27,099 nt of DNA from Bacteroidales bacterium (GCA_004552395.1 SFOK01000012.1:1-27099); one strand, 5' to 3'; counted from the first letter of the stretch, positions 7,796 to 17,222 are shown. Notes: generated by a model not told the origin, from the letters alone. A program made the numbers and translations.

Positions 7796-7818
7796 TTGGT
7801 TAAGTGAAATTCAGATAG

Positions 7819-8694
7819 TTATGGCGTTTCCTGTACCGGCTCGGTCTCCACTTCGCCGGTGGAAGTGATGTCGCCGAGCTGCAGGGCTTGCTCCTCCACA
7901 TCCTCCTGCTCCTCGAGTTCGGGGGCATGGCGGCGCGGGGTCTTGTCGCGGCGTGTGGCCACCACCTGACCGCGGTATTTCACGGAGATTGTATCGTAAG
8001 TCTCCCAGCCGCAATAAGGCATCACCTTGCGGTAGAAGAGCAGCAGGTTCGAGAATTTCTCGTCGAGGCGAGTGGTGTCGCCCAGATTGACAACATGGCC
8101 GCGGATGCGGGGTATGATGCAGATATTCCGGGGCGAGTTGAAGTCGATCATCGTCACCAGACTTTTGAGCACCGAGTCACTGGCCACCCGGTTCACCACC
8201 GGGAGCACGAGAGTGGCCGGCCGGCGGGCAGTGAAATTGCCGTAGACCACCGGCACATCGGCGTAGAACTGGCAGAGGGCATCGATATGTTTACCCTCGC
8301 GATTTATGTAGTAGCTCTCCCCTTTCGGCGTAAAGATTCGGGCCACGGGTATCATCGGCGTGACGGAGATCTCCAGCTTGCCGGCCGAGTTGATAAAACA
8401 CTGCACGCGCTCGAAATTGTTGACCCTTGAGAGCACTTTCTCTAAGGAATCCGTGTTGATGGAGCTCAGTGTGTAGCGTCCCGGCGCGGCGCCGAGCTTG
8501 CCCAGCTCCGCCTTGACCGACTCGCCTGAGAGAGCCGAAGTGAACGGACTGTTTTTCTCAATGTCCACCTGAATGCCGGTGCAACGGCGCTCCCGGGCCT
8601 TACCCATGGCCCAGGAAGCCGCCACTATGACATAAGCCATGAGCAGCAGCAGAATGCTCCATTTGCGGATTGTGGATTTGAGTTTCTTGTCCAT
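7819..8694 (-). CDS. ftsQ: Cell division protein FtsQ/DivIB
   Basis: FtsQ is a single-pass membrane protein that links early cytoplasmic divisome parts to the septal synthase via FtsB and FtsL. The 291-residue product has a short basic cytoplasmic N-terminus (KKLKSTIRK), one membrane segment at about 12-30, and a periplasmic region. The periplasmic part begins with a probable POTRA domain (about 36-112) and continues with a beta domain including RVNNFERVQCFINSAGKLEISV and the IPRIRGHVVNLGD block. The C-terminus, from about 245, is rich in Glu, Thr and Gln and probably disordered. The sequence is weakly conserved in this family. Position between murC and ftsA, topology and length carry the assignment. 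It lies 101 bp after murC, with a small hairpin in the gap. Confidence 0.9.
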   Translation of the reverse strand: MDKKLKSTIRKWSILLLLMAYVIVAASWAMGKARERRCTGIQVDIEKNSPFTSALSGESVKAELGKLGAAPGRYTLSSINTDSLEKVLSRVNNFERVQCFINSAGKLEISVTPMIPVARIFTPKGESYYINREGKHIDALCQFYADVPVVYGNFTARRPATLVLPVVNRVASDSVLKSLVTMIDFNSPRNICIIPRIRGHVVNLGDTTRLDEKFSNLLLFYRKVMPYCGWETYDTISVKYRGQVVATRRDKTPRRHAPELEEQEDVEEQALQLGDITSTGEVETEPVQETP

Positions 8695-8750
8695 ACTTGA
8701 TTCTCACTACTTTGGCAACAGCCGAAAGTGGTATCTCCCTGAGCGGGCCT

Positions 8751-8779
8751 AAAAGAGCCGTAGCTAACCTGATACGGCT
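8751..8779 (-). terminator. Weak terminator-like hairpin between murC and ftsQ
   Basis: AGCCGTA (8756-8762) pairs with TACGGCT (8773-8779), leaving a 10-nt loop. On the minus strand the stem is followed by CTTTT. The seven-pair stem and short U run suggest at most partial termination or attenuation between the murC and ftsQ parts of the cluster. Confidence 0.3.
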
Positions 8780-8795
8780 GCAGGGGGCCAGCATC

Positions 8796-10196
8796 TCAGC
8801 CAATCCGGCTTTCGAGAAGGTCCCTGAGCCCGGGGAGGAGGAGGTTTATGTCGGCCGCCCCGAGAGTCATTAGAATTTCAAAATTAATATTTTTTGCCGT
8901 TTCGAGCAAATCTTTTCTCTGAATCAGAAACTTTTCGGGCGATTTTATGTCGCGGAAGATAATTTCCGACGTCACGCCGGGTATCGGGAGCTCTCTGGCG
9001 GGATAAATCTCGCAGAGTATCACACGGTCGGCCTTCGAGAGCGCGCGGGCGAATTCCGGCGCGAAATCCCGCGTCCTGGTGTAGAGGTGGGGCTGGAACA
9101 CTACCGTGAGCTTTTTGTCGGGCCAGAGGGCCTTTACGGAAGCGATAGAGGCCTCAACCTCGCCGGGGGAGTGGCCGTAGTCGTCGATAAGCACCGGCGA
9201 GTCGGGATGCTCGGCGTCGGGGCGCATCCAAATCTCGAAGCGACGTTTGGGGCCCATGAAGGAGGCCATGGCTGAGCGGATGGAGTCGGTGTCGGCTCCG
9301 GCTATCAGCGAGGCGGCAATGGCGGCCACAGCGTTGTCGACATTGATAGCTACCGGGACGCCCAGCTCTATGCTGTCGATACGAAGGCCGTCTGGTCCGA
9401 CGAAGTCAAAGAGGAGCCGGCCGTCTGTGTGGCGCACATTTTCGGCCCAGTAATCGGCCGGGTCGCCTTTGCCCGAGTAGGTGAAGGTCTTTACTCCGGG
9501 GCGGACGCGGGGCTTGAGTTTGAGGCCGGTATGAACGAGCAGTGTGCCTCCTTCGCGGATAAGCTCGGTGAAGTGGGCGAAGCTCTCCAGATAGTTCTCC
9601 TCGTTGCCGTAGATGTCGAGATGATCCGGGTCGGTCGAGGTGATTACAGCCACGTAGGGGGAGAGGTGATGGAACGAGCGGTCGTATTCATCGGCCTCTA
9701 TGACCGACCAGCGCGAGTGCTCGCTCAGCAGCAGGTTGGAGTCGTAGTTGCGCAAGATGCCGCCGAGGAAGGCGTTGCAGCCGACCGGAGAGGTATGCAG
9801 GATATGGGCTATCATGGAGGAGGTTGTGGTCTTGCCGTGGGATCCGGCCACACAGATGCCGTCGGAGTGGGAAGTGATCTTGCCGAGCAGAGCTGCGCGT
9901 TTGATCACCTCATAGCCCCGGCTGCGGAAGAACCGCAGCAGGGGAGAGGAGTCTGGCACAGCCGGAGTATAGACCACGAGAGTGGAGTTGTCGGCTTGCA
10001 TAGAGGCCGGTATGGCCACGGCCGGATCGTCGGTATAAGCTACAGTGGAGCCCTCTTTTTCGAGAGCGCGGGTGAGGTCCGAAGGGGTGCGGTCGTAGCC
10101 GGCCACGGAGGCCCCTTTGAAGAGATAATAGCGGGCGAGGTTGGCCATTCCAATGCCCCCTATGCCCACAAAATATACTTTGTCAGCGATTTGCAT
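8796..10196 (-). CDS. murC: UDP-N-acetylmuramate-L-alanine ligase
   Basis: MurC adds L-alanine to UDP-MurNAc, the first amino acid of the stem peptide, using ATP in the cytosol. The 466-residue protein shows all three Mur ligase domains. The N-terminal UDP-binding fold starts with VYFVGIGGIGMANLARYY (GIGGIGM at 11-17). The central domain has the P-loop GSHGKTTTS at 118-126 and the VIEADEYDRSF block. The C-terminal domain has DDYGHSPGEVEASI. The start ATG overlaps the murG stop by one base (TGATG at 10198-10194), which indicates translational coupling and fixes the start. It is followed by ftsQ after a 101-bp gap. Confidence 0.97.
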   Translation of the reverse strand: MQIADKVYFVGIGGIGMANLARYYLFKGASVAGYDRTPSDLTRALEKEGSTVAYTDDPAVAIPASMQADNSTLVVYTPAVPDSSPLLRFFRSRGYEVIKRAALLGKITSHSDGICVAGSHGKTTTSSMIAHILHTSPVGCNAFLGGILRNYDSNLLLSEHSRWSVIEADEYDRSFHHLSPYVAVITSTDPDHLDIYGNEENYLESFAHFTELIREGGTLLVHTGLKLKPRVRPGVKTFTYSGKGDPADYWAENVRHTDGRLLFDFVGPDGLRIDSIELGVPVAINVDNAVAAIAASLIAGADTDSIRSAMASFMGPKRRFEIWMRPDAEHPDSPVLIDDYGHSPGEVEASIASVKALWPDKKLTVVFQPHLYTRTRDFAPEFARALSKADRVILCEIYPARELPIPGVTSEIIFRDIKSPEKFLIQRKDLLETAKNINFEILMTLGAADINLLLPGLRDLLESRIG

Positions 10197-11305
10197 CAGT
10201 GTTTGTTCTCTATGATTTCGGCAATGAAGTCAACAATTTTTTCGTCGGACGAGGGGAGGGCGAGTTTGAGTATCTCGGTGCTCATGGAGGCGAGCTTCCC
10301 GGCGTCGGCGACGGTCTCCACGGCGGTGTCAACGAGTGTCTGCCGTGCTTCGGCATCGGGTATCAGAATGGCAGCGCCCCGGCTCGAGAGAGCGCGGGCG
10401 TTGTGGGTCTGATGATCCTCGGCCACATTGGGAGAAGGCACGAGTATGCACGGCTTGCCGAGCAATTCGAGTTCGGAAATGGAGCCGGCACCGGCGCGGG
10501 ATATCACGAGATCGGCGGCAGCGTAGGCCGAAGCCATGCCGGTGATGAAGCGGGTGATGTGAACCCCTTTGCGTCCCTCGGCGGCCTTCATATTCTCCTC
10601 GCTCCAGCTCTTGCCCGTCTGCCAGATTAGCTGCACGCCGGCCTTGGCGAAGCGGTCGAGACCGGCCTGCATCGACTCGTTGAGAGTGCGGGCCCCCAGG
10701 GAGCCGCCCACGGCGAGGACCGTAGGTTTGTCGGGGTCGAGGCCGAAGGCGCGGCGGGCCTCGGCAGCGGTCAGCTTATGGTCGAGGAGCTCTTTGCGCA
10801 CCGGATTGCCTGTGAGCACTATCTTATCGGCGGGGAAGAAGCGGTCCATGCCGGGATAAGCCACACAGATCTTGCGGGCCTTCTTGGCCAGGAGCTTGTT
10901 GGTGACACCGGCGAAGGAGTTCTGCTCCTGAAGCAGGGTGGGGACGCCGAGGCGCTGAGCGGCCTTCAGAGTGGGACCGGAGGCGTAGCCTCCCACACCG
11001 ACAGCGGCGTCGGGCTGAAACTCCCTGACGAGGCGGCGGGCCTTGGCGAGACTCTTGCGGAGCTTGAGGAGGACCGAGAAGTTGCGCCATAGCCTCTTGC
11101 GGTCGAAACCTGCCACGGGGAGACCTTCAATCTTATATCCGGCAGCCGGCACTTTCTCCATCTCCATACGGTTTTCGGCGCCCACGAAGAGTATTTCGCA
11201 GTCGGGATATCTGCGGCGCAGCGCGTTGGCTATGGAGAGGGCCGGGAAGATGTGACCGCCGGTTCCTCCGCCGCTTATTATGAACTTGTAAGGTTTCATA
11301 GTCAT
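10196..11305 (-). CDS. murG: UDP-GlcNAc:lipid I N-acetylglucosaminyltransferase
   Basis: MurG transfers GlcNAc from UDP-GlcNAc to lipid I at the inner face of the membrane, forming lipid II. The 369-residue length fits the GT28 family. The N-terminal domain has the glycine-rich loop FIISGGGTGGHIFPALSIA (9-27) and VGVGGYASGP. The C-terminal domain has AVGGSLGARTLNES and the nucleotide-sugar site block SRAGAGSISELELLGKPCILVPSP. The start may be the ATG at 11305 (MTMKP) or the one two codons later at 11299. It lies 80 bp after ftsW, with a 6-bp hairpin (11319-11342) in the gap, and overlaps murC by one base. Confidence 0.97.
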   Translation of the reverse strand: MTMKPYKFIISGGGTGGHIFPALSIANALRRRYPDCEILFVGAENRMEMEKVPAAGYKIEGLPVAGFDRKRLWRNFSVLLKLRKSLAKARRLVREFQPDAAVGVGGYASGPTLKAAQRLGVPTLLQEQNSFAGVTNKLLAKKARKICVAYPGMDRFFPADKIVLTGNPVRKELLDHKLTAAEARRAFGLDPDKPTVLAVGGSLGARTLNESMQAGLDRFAKAGVQLIWQTGKSWSEENMKAAEGRKGVHITRFITGMASAYAAADLVISRAGAGSISELELLGKPCILVPSPNVAEDHQTHNARALSSRGAAILIPDAEARQTLVDTAVETVADAGKLASMSTEILKLALPSSDEKIVDFIAEIIENKH

Positions 11306-11385
11306 GTATCTGTTCTCTCAGGCCGGAAGATAACCGGGCCTGTATGGTATCTAATTATCAGGGAGGGGAGAGGTTCCCAGGGGGA

Positions 11386-12903
11386 TCAGTTGTAGGTGAG
11401 CGGGCGGCCCTGCATGTCGACAGGGGCCTGCATCATGGTGGGATTGTCCGTCTCCTCCGTGTCGGCCACAGCCTCGCGCAGGGCAGTGTGCTGCTCCTGC
11501 TTCCTGCCGCTCTGGACGGCGAACTTGCTGACAGAGAGCATCATGCCCATGGCGGCGCTCATGACGATCACCGAGGTGCCGCCCTTGGATATGAACGGCA
11601 GCGGCTGGCCCGAGACAGGCGCAATGCCCACCACGATAGACATGTGGACAAGGGCCTGGAGCACAATCATGACGGCGCATCCCATGATGAGGAGGGCCGG
11701 GAAGGCCTTGCGGCACTTCACGGCTATGCGTCCGGCACGGCCCACCAGGCAGAGGTAGAACACGAGGAGCGCCAGACCCCCTACGAGGCCTGTATCCTCT
11801 ATGATGATCGAGAAGATATAGTCGGAGAAAGCCAGGGGCAGGCGTGCGTTCTCGCGCGAATTGCCGGGGCCGTTGCCTATCACTCCGCCGTGGGCCTGCG
11901 CTATCTTGGAGAAAATCACCTGACGGTTTTCATCGGTAATTTTGTCATCGGGGTGCACGCCCTCCAGATAGTTCGTAATTCGATCTTTACGCAGGTTGGT
12001 GCGGTCTATACGAGCGCTTTCGCGGGTAATAGGCACAGCGGAAACCGCTGTCGGGTTGACGCCGGCTGCCGTCGCTTCGGTAGCGGTTCCCGATGCGGGT
12101 TCTTCGCCGCCAAAAAATTTTTTATACCCAAAGATACCTCCGACTACGCCGACTACGATGAACAGAATAGCTATCTTTTTCATTTGAAGGCCACCTATCA
12201 CGAGCATGGACAAGGCCGTCAGTCCTATCAGGATCGTGTTCGTAAGGCCGTTCTTGATAAGCAGCAGGCAGAAGAGCGCCGTGATAGCCAGCGAGATAAA
12301 CATGCCCGTGTTGGTGATTCCGTGGCGCATCTGGTTCTTCGATATCACCTTGGCCAACAGCACCACAAGAGCTAATTTGGCTATCTCGGGGGGCTGAATG
12401 GTGAAGCCGGCTATGCGCACGGCTCTCTGGGCGCCGTTGAGCACGACGCCTCCGAAGAAGGACCATATCATGAGCAACACGGCTATTACGCCGAAGGCCC
12501 ACGCCGTCTTGCGGTAATATTTGTAGTGGATGTTGCTCATCACCAGTATCACCACGAAGCCCAGTATCAGATAGATAGCGTGCTGTATGAGGGGCTCGAA
12601 CACCTTCTGTCCCTTGATTTCGGAACTCGAGGCGGAGTAGAGCTCCACTATGGAATAGACCAGGTATACCAGATAAAGACCCCAGAGATAGGGATCGCTG
12701 TGGAGCCGCTTGCGTGAGGTGCGCTCCATGGCTGCCGTATCGGCCGCCGAAGCCGTATTCTTGCGCGCAGAGGCTCCCCGGCGGCGGCGTCCGGATTCCG
12801 GAGCGTCGGAGGCGGGGAGGCCGTCGAGAGTGCGGTTTATGGTAATCCCTTTCAGAGGGTTGTTCAGTTCTTCAGTCATATCGAGAGAGGAGTAACTGTT
12901 CAT
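11386..12903 (-). CDS. ftsW: Septal peptidoglycan glycosyltransferase FtsW (SEDS family)
   Basis: FtsW polymerises lipid II at the septum in partnership with FtsI. The 505-residue product has a polar, basic N-terminal extension of about 68 residues (RRRRGASARK near 40-48), then about ten membrane segments. The SEDS block NGAQRAVRIAGFTIQPPEIAKL (156-177, shown in part) reads QPPE where most family members read QPSE. The large periplasmic loop (about 262-340) contains an Ala/Thr/Pro-rich insert. The conserved GNGPGNSRENARLPLAFSDY region ends at Asp361, the likely catalytic aspartate. A PFISKGGTS block is near 438-446. The start ATG overlaps the murD stop as ATGA (12903-12900), supporting the long N-terminus over the internal Met at residue 9. 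It is longer than the usual 380-430. Confidence 0.95.
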   Translation of the reverse strand: MNSYSSLDMTEELNNPLKGITINRTLDGLPASDAPESGRRRRGASARKNTASAADTAAMERTSRKRLHSDPYLWGLYLVYLVYSIVELYSASSSEIKGQKVFEPLIQHAIYLILGFVVILVMSNIHYKYYRKTAWAFGVIAVLLMIWSFFGGVVLNGAQRAVRIAGFTIQPPEIAKLALVVLLAKVISKNQMRHGITNTGMFISLAITALFCLLLIKNGLTNTILIGLTALSMLVIGGLQMKKIAILFIVVGVVGGIFGYKKFFGGEEPASGTATEATAAGVNPTAVSAVPITRESARIDRTNLRKDRITNYLEGVHPDDKITDENRQVIFSKIAQAHGGVIGNGPGNSRENARLPLAFSDYIFSIIIEDTGLVGGLALLVFYLCLVGRAGRIAVKCRKAFPALLIMGCAVMIVLQALVHMSIVVGIAPVSGQPLPFISKGGTSVIVMSAAMGMMLSVSKFAVQSGRKQEQHTALREAVADTEETDNPTMMQAPVDMQGRPLTYN

Positions 12904-14243
12904 TTACGGAGAGCTTTCACGGCCTCTTTGAAGCGGTTGCCGCGGTCCACATAGGACTTAAAGAGGTCGAAACTTGCGCAGCAGGGGGAGAGGAGGACCG
13001 TGTCGCCTGCGGTTGCGAACTTGCGGCAAGCGGCTATACAGTCGTCGAGCGAGTCGGTGGAAACGACCGGGACTATTCCGGTGAAGAAATCCACTATCTT
13101 CTTGTTGTCCACGCCCATAGCCACGATAGCTTTCACTTTCTCGCGGACGAGCGGCTCAATCTCGGAGTAATCGTTGCCCTTGTCGGTGCCGCCGAGTATG
13201 AGCACAGTGGGTGTGGTCATGCTCTCCAGGGCGTAGTAAGCGGAGTTCACGTTGGTGGCCTTGGAATCGTTGATCCAGCGAACGCCTTCGATAGAGTCAA
13301 CAAGCTCGAGGCGGTGCTCCACAGCCTCGAAGTCGCTCAGGGCCTCCTTCACAACGTCGGGCGCCACACTGAGCACCGAAGCCGAGATACCGGCGGCCAT
13401 GGAGTTGTAGAGATTGTGCAGACCTTTGAGCGAGAGGTCGTCGCGGCTCATCTCCCAGCGCTCCTGGGGAGTCTGGACCTCGACCATCTTGCCCTCGATC
13501 CATGCGGCGGCCTGATCCTCACGGTCCACGCCGAAGGGGAGGGCGCGGGCCTCAATCTTCACATGCTCGAGCTGACGGGCAATGACGGGGTCGCCGTCCC
13601 AGTAGACAAAGTAATCGTCGGGGGTCTGGTTGCGGATGATGCGGAACTTGGCCTCCACGTAATTCTCGAACTTATGATCGTAGCGGTCGAGATGGTCGGG
13701 CGTGATGTTGAGGAGCACGGCCACATTGGCCTTGAAGCGGTACATATTTTCGAGCTGGAAGCTGCTCAGCTCAATCACATAGATGTCGTGGGGATGCTCC
13801 TCGTCGGCCACCTGAAGGGCGAGCGACTGGCCCACATTTCCTGCCAGGCCCACATTGAGTCCGGCTTTCCGGAGGATGTGGTAGATGAGCAGGGTAGTGG
13901 TGGTCTTGCCGTTGGAACCGGTGATGCAGACCATTCGGGCATCGGTGAAGCGGGCCGCATATTCTATCTCAGAGAGCACGGGTATGCCCTTGGCCGCAAT
14001 CTTCTTAACGAGAGGCGCATAGGGGGGTATTCCCGGGCTTTTGATCACCTCGGTGGCGTCGAGGATCTTCTCCTCGGTGTGGTGCCCCTCCTCGTAGGGG
14101 ATATGATGCTCCTCGAGCATCTCTTTATATTTGGGCTTGAGCGATCCGCTGTCAGAGAGGAACACCTCGCACCCTTTTTTCTGGGCCAGGATGGCGGCTC
14201 CGACGCCGCTCTCGCCTCCGCCCAGTATTACTATCTTTTCCAT
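12900..14243 (-). CDS. murD: UDP-N-acetylmuramoylalanine-D-glutamate ligase
   Basis: MurD adds D-glutamate to UDP-MurNAc-L-Ala with ATP hydrolysis. The 447-residue length matches the family. The N-terminal fold opens with KIVILGGGESGVGAAILA (3-20). The P-loop GSNGKTTTT is at 109-117, followed by the NITPDHLDRYD block. The C-terminal domain has WINDSKATNVNSAYYAL and ILGGTDKGNDY. The gene starts 45 bp after mraY and overlaps ftsW by four bases. Confidence 0.97.
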   Translation of the reverse strand: MEKIVILGGGESGVGAAILAQKKGCEVFLSDSGSLKPKYKEMLEEHHIPYEEGHHTEEKILDATEVIKSPGIPPYAPLVKKIAAKGIPVLSEIEYAARFTDARMVCITGSNGKTTTTLLIYHILRKAGLNVGLAGNVGQSLALQVADEEHPHDIYVIELSSFQLENMYRFKANVAVLLNITPDHLDRYDHKFENYVEAKFRIIRNQTPDDYFVYWDGDPVIARQLEHVKIEARALPFGVDREDQAAAWIEGKMVEVQTPQERWEMSRDDLSLKGLHNLYNSMAAGISASVLSVAPDVVKEALSDFEAVEHRLELVDSIEGVRWINDSKATNVNSAYYALESMTTPTVLILGGTDKGNDYSEIEPLVREKVKAIVAMGVDNKKIVDFFTGIVPVVSTDSLDDCIAACRKFATAGDTVLLSPCCASFDLFKSYVDRGNRFKEAVKALRK

Positions 14244-14288
14244 AAAGGTCTGAGTATGTGTATATTTGTACCGGCCATGCCGGATATT

Positions 14289-15584
14289 TTACCTGACTTT
14301 AAGGGTGATGAATGTGAGCACTGCAAGCAGAATACCCACTATCCAGAATCGGGTCACTATCTTGGGCTCGGGAATCGCGCGCTTCGGGAAGTTGATGAGG
14401 CAGGGATTCTCTGCCGAGGGCTCTTTCTGGAAATGATGATGGATCGGCGTCATGCGGAACACTCGGCGGCCGGCTCCGTATTTCTTCTTCGTGGCCTTGA
14501 AATATGCCACCTGAATCATCACTGAGATATCCTCGATGAAGAATATGAGGCAGAGCAGGGGTATCAGCAGCTCCTTGCGCTCTAAGATCGCGAATACGGC
14601 CAACACGCCGCCCAGGGTGAGCGATCCGGTGTCACCCATGAACACCTGCGCCGGGTAGGCATTGTACCAGAGAAAGCCTATGAGCGCGCCCATGAAGGCT
14701 CCGGCGAACACCACAAGCTCCTCGGAGCCGGGTATATACATGATGTTCAGATAGGTGGAGTATATCACGTTGCCGCCTAAGTAGGCCATGATGGCGAGTG
14801 CCAGGCCTATTATGGCCGATGTTCCCGCCGCCAAGCCGTCGATACCGTCGGTGAGGTTGCAGCCGTTGCTCACTGCCGTCACCGCCAATGTCACCACGAG
14901 GATGAACACGAGCCAGCTCATGGTGCGTCCGGTCTCGCCCCCCATCCAGGAGGTGAGCCATTCGTAGTTGAAGTTGTTGTCTTTCACGAACGGGATGGTG
15001 GTCTGCGGACTCTTTATCTCCTTGATGTCGCGTATCTCCTCCTGAAGAGTCTGATTGTCAACGAGTTCGGCTGTCTCGGTCTGCTTTGCAAGCTGTGCCG
15101 CCTCGGTGTTCTCGCACATCACTATCTTTGGACTCAGCCACATGGTGATACCCACGATGAGGCCCAGACCTATCTGGCCCACAATCTTGTATTTGCCCTT
15201 CAGGCCATCCTTGTTGTGGTATTTGAGCTTGCGGTAGTCGTCCAGGAAGCCGATGGCGCCGAGCCAGACGGTGGCCACAAGCATCAGTATCATGTAGATA
15301 TTGCTCAGGTTGCCCAAGAGCAGACAGGGTATCACTATGGAGATGATGATGATGACACCGCCCATCGTGGGGGTACCTTTCTTCTGCATCTGGCCCTCAA
15401 GGCCGAGGTCGCGCACTATCTCGCCCACCTGCATGAGCTGAAGCCTGTTGATGATTTTGCGGCCCACAACGAGAGCCATGAGCATGGAGAGCGCGAAGAC
15501 AATGCCGGTGCGGAAAGTGATATAATACATCAGGCGGGAGCCCGGCAGATCGGCGTCAAGCCATTGAAAAAGTGAATATAACAC
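14289..15584 (-). CDS. mraY: Phospho-N-acetylmuramoyl-pentapeptide transferase
   Basis: MraY transfers phospho-MurNAc-pentapeptide to undecaprenyl phosphate to give lipid I in the inner membrane. Family motifs are intact: FLDDYRK with Asp115-Asp116, NLTDGIDGL at 243-251, MGDTGS at 316-321 and PIHHHFQ with the histidine cluster at 382-384. The 431-residue length exceeds the 360 of E. coli because of a polar insertion at about 155-210, before a membrane segment. This longer form is usual in Bacteroidota. The start appears to be GTG at 15584, supported by the family-like MLYSLFQWL opening. No ATG lies close upstream in frame. It is 111 bp downstream of murE. Confidence 0.97.
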   Translation of the reverse strand: MLYSLFQWLDADLPGSRLMYYITFRTGIVFALSMLMALVVGRKIINRLQLMQVGEIVRDLGLEGQMQKKGTPTMGGVIIIISIVIPCLLLGNLSNIYMILMLVATVWLGAIGFLDDYRKLKYHNKDGLKGKYKIVGQIGLGLIVGITMWLSPKIVMCENTEAAQLAKQTETAELVDNQTLQEEIRDIKEIKSPQTTIPFVKDNNFNYEWLTSWMGGETGRTMSWLVFILVVTLAVTAVSNGCNLTDGIDGLAAGTSAIIGLALAIMAYLGGNVIYSTYLNIMYIPGSEELVVFAGAFMGALIGFLWYNAYPAQVFMGDTGSLTLGGVLAVFAILERKELLIPLLCLIFFIEDISVMIQVAYFKATKKKYGAGRRVFRMTPIHHHFQKEPSAENPCLINFPKRAIPEPKIVTRFWIVGILLAVLTFITLKVR

Positions 15585-15695
15585 TGCGGTCAGGGTTTTA
15601 TTTAAGTTCGCGGTTGGATTTCTCTGTGCGGAGCGCCGGGACGGCTCTCAGGGGCGTTTGGGCTGCCCTGCCGTGCCGGTTGCGGCGACGCGTTT

Positions 15696-17156
15696 TCAGA
15701 GCTCTTTGAAGATCTCGGCAATCACTTCGCGGTCGTCGAAATGATGACGCACGCCTTCCACCTCCTGATAAGTCTCATGGCCTTTGCCCGCCACAAGCAC
15801 GACACTGCCTTTGGGGGCCATCTTGCATGCAGCGCGGATAGCTTCGCGGCGGTCGGTGATGCAGACGGTGCGCATGAGGGCGTCGGTGTCGAGTCCGGCG
15901 CGCATCTCGGCTATGATCTGATCGGGGTTCTCGAAGCGCGGATTGTCGCTTGTGAGTATCAGCTTGTCGGAGCGCTCGGCTGCCTCGCGTGCCATCATGG
16001 GGCGCTTACCGGCGTCGCGGTTGCCGCCGCAGCCCACCACGGTGATCACCTCGCCGTCGGCGGGGAGTATCTCGCGTATCGTGTCGAGCACATTCACAAG
16101 GGCGTCGGGCGTGTGGGCATAGTCCACGATAGCCGTGAAGCCTGTGGGGGAGGCGAAGGTCTGGAAGCGACCGGCCACGGGGACGAGCTTGCTCATGTTG
16201 ACGAGCACCTCCTCGGGGTTGAAGCCTGTGAGGATAGCGGCGCCGTAGACGGCCGTGAGGTTATAGGCGTTGAAACGGCCGGTGAACTGCACCTCGACCT
16301 CGTGGCCGTTGAGCTGCAGCAGAGTGCCGTCGAGGCGTGTCTCCAGGATACGGCCGCGGAAGTCGGCGTCATTGCGGAGCGAGTAAGTGTATTTGCGTGC
16401 TTTGGTGTTCTGAAGCATATAGAGGCCGGCCTTGTCGTCGGCGTTGACCAGGGCGAAAGCCGAGGCGGGGAGCATATCGAAGAATTTCTTCTTGGCGTTC
16501 ATGTAGTTCTCCACCGTCTTGTGGTAGTCGAGGTGGTCGCGGGTCAGATTCGAGAAGACGGCACCGGCAAACGTCAGTCCGGCGATACGCTGCTGGTCTG
16601 CTGCATGGGAGCTCACCTCCATGAAGGCGTAGTCGCAGCCGCACTCCACCATCTCGTAGAGCAGTTCGTTGAGAGTGAGCGGGTCGGGTGTGGTGTGAGT
16701 TGTCGGTATGGCGCGGTCCTGAATGTAGTTGCAGACCGTGGAGAGGAGGCCGGCCTTGTAGCCTTCGTGGCGTGCCATCTCGTAGAGGAGGGTGGCAGTG
16801 GTGGTCTTGCCGTTGGTACCGGTGACACCCACGAGCTTAAGCTGCTGCGAGGGGTGGCCGTACCAGGCCGAGGCCAACTGACCGAGCGCCTTGGCGCTGT
16901 CGGCCACACGGACGTAGGTGATACCTTTCTCAAGCGTGGAGGGGAAATCCTCGCAAATAATGGCGCCCACGTGATTGCTGGCTACCACGGGGATATACTT
17001 GTGGCCGTCGGTGGTGACACCTTTCACAGCCACAAACACACCCTCTTTCTCCACCTTGCGGGAGTCGCTCTGGAGACCTGTGACCGTGCGGTCGGTCTCG
17101 CCAATTATTTCTATCACGTCTATCTCGGAGAGCAGGCGCTGGAGCTTGTGTTTCAT
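15696..17156 (-). CDS. murE: UDP-MurNAc-L-Ala-D-Glu:meso-diaminopimelate ligase
   Basis: MurE adds the third residue of the peptidoglycan stem peptide. The 486-residue protein has an N-terminal domain with LQSDSRKVEKEGVFVAVKG (28-46), the P-loop GTNGKTTT at 113-120, the TTPDPL motif at 155-160 and the NLTRDHLDYH block at 203-212. The C-terminal DNPR motif at 404-407 is the recognised specificity signature for meso-diaminopimelate, so the cell should make A1gamma-type peptidoglycan as Bacteroidales do. It follows ftsI by 95 bp and precedes mraY by 111 bp. Confidence 0.97.
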   Translation of the reverse strand: MKHKLQRLLSEIDVIEIIGETDRTVTGLQSDSRKVEKEGVFVAVKGVTTDGHKYIPVVASNHVGAIICEDFPSTLEKGITYVRVADSAKALGQLASAWYGHPSQQLKLVGVTGTNGKTTTATLLYEMARHEGYKAGLLSTVCNYIQDRAIPTTHTTPDPLTLNELLYEMVECGCDYAFMEVSSHAADQQRIAGLTFAGAVFSNLTRDHLDYHKTVENYMNAKKKFFDMLPASAFALVNADDKAGLYMLQNTKARKYTYSLRNDADFRGRILETRLDGTLLQLNGHEVEVQFTGRFNAYNLTAVYGAAILTGFNPEEVLVNMSKLVPVAGRFQTFASPTGFTAIVDYAHTPDALVNVLDTIREILPADGEVITVVGCGGNRDAGKRPMMAREAAERSDKLILTSDNPRFENPDQIIAEMRAGLDTDALMRTVCITDRREAIRAACKMAPKGSVVLVAGKGHETYQEVEGVRHHFDDREVIAEIFKEL

Positions 17157-17222
17157 ATATGTTTCGGTTTGAGGATTGTCTGTATGTCGTTGTAGTTTAG
17201 TGTATTGTCAATATTTTGCTTC

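Noticed and set aside
15741..17195. A 484-codon plus-strand open frame opposite murE
   Set aside because: It is an antisense shadow of a clear murE gene. The product is a His/Gly/Val-rich composition without recognisable motifs. GC-rich coding DNA often leaves such frames open. The same applies to plus-strand frames at 17747-19123, 24103-25251, 13314-14525, 11344-12375, 9429-10412 and 5151-6131.
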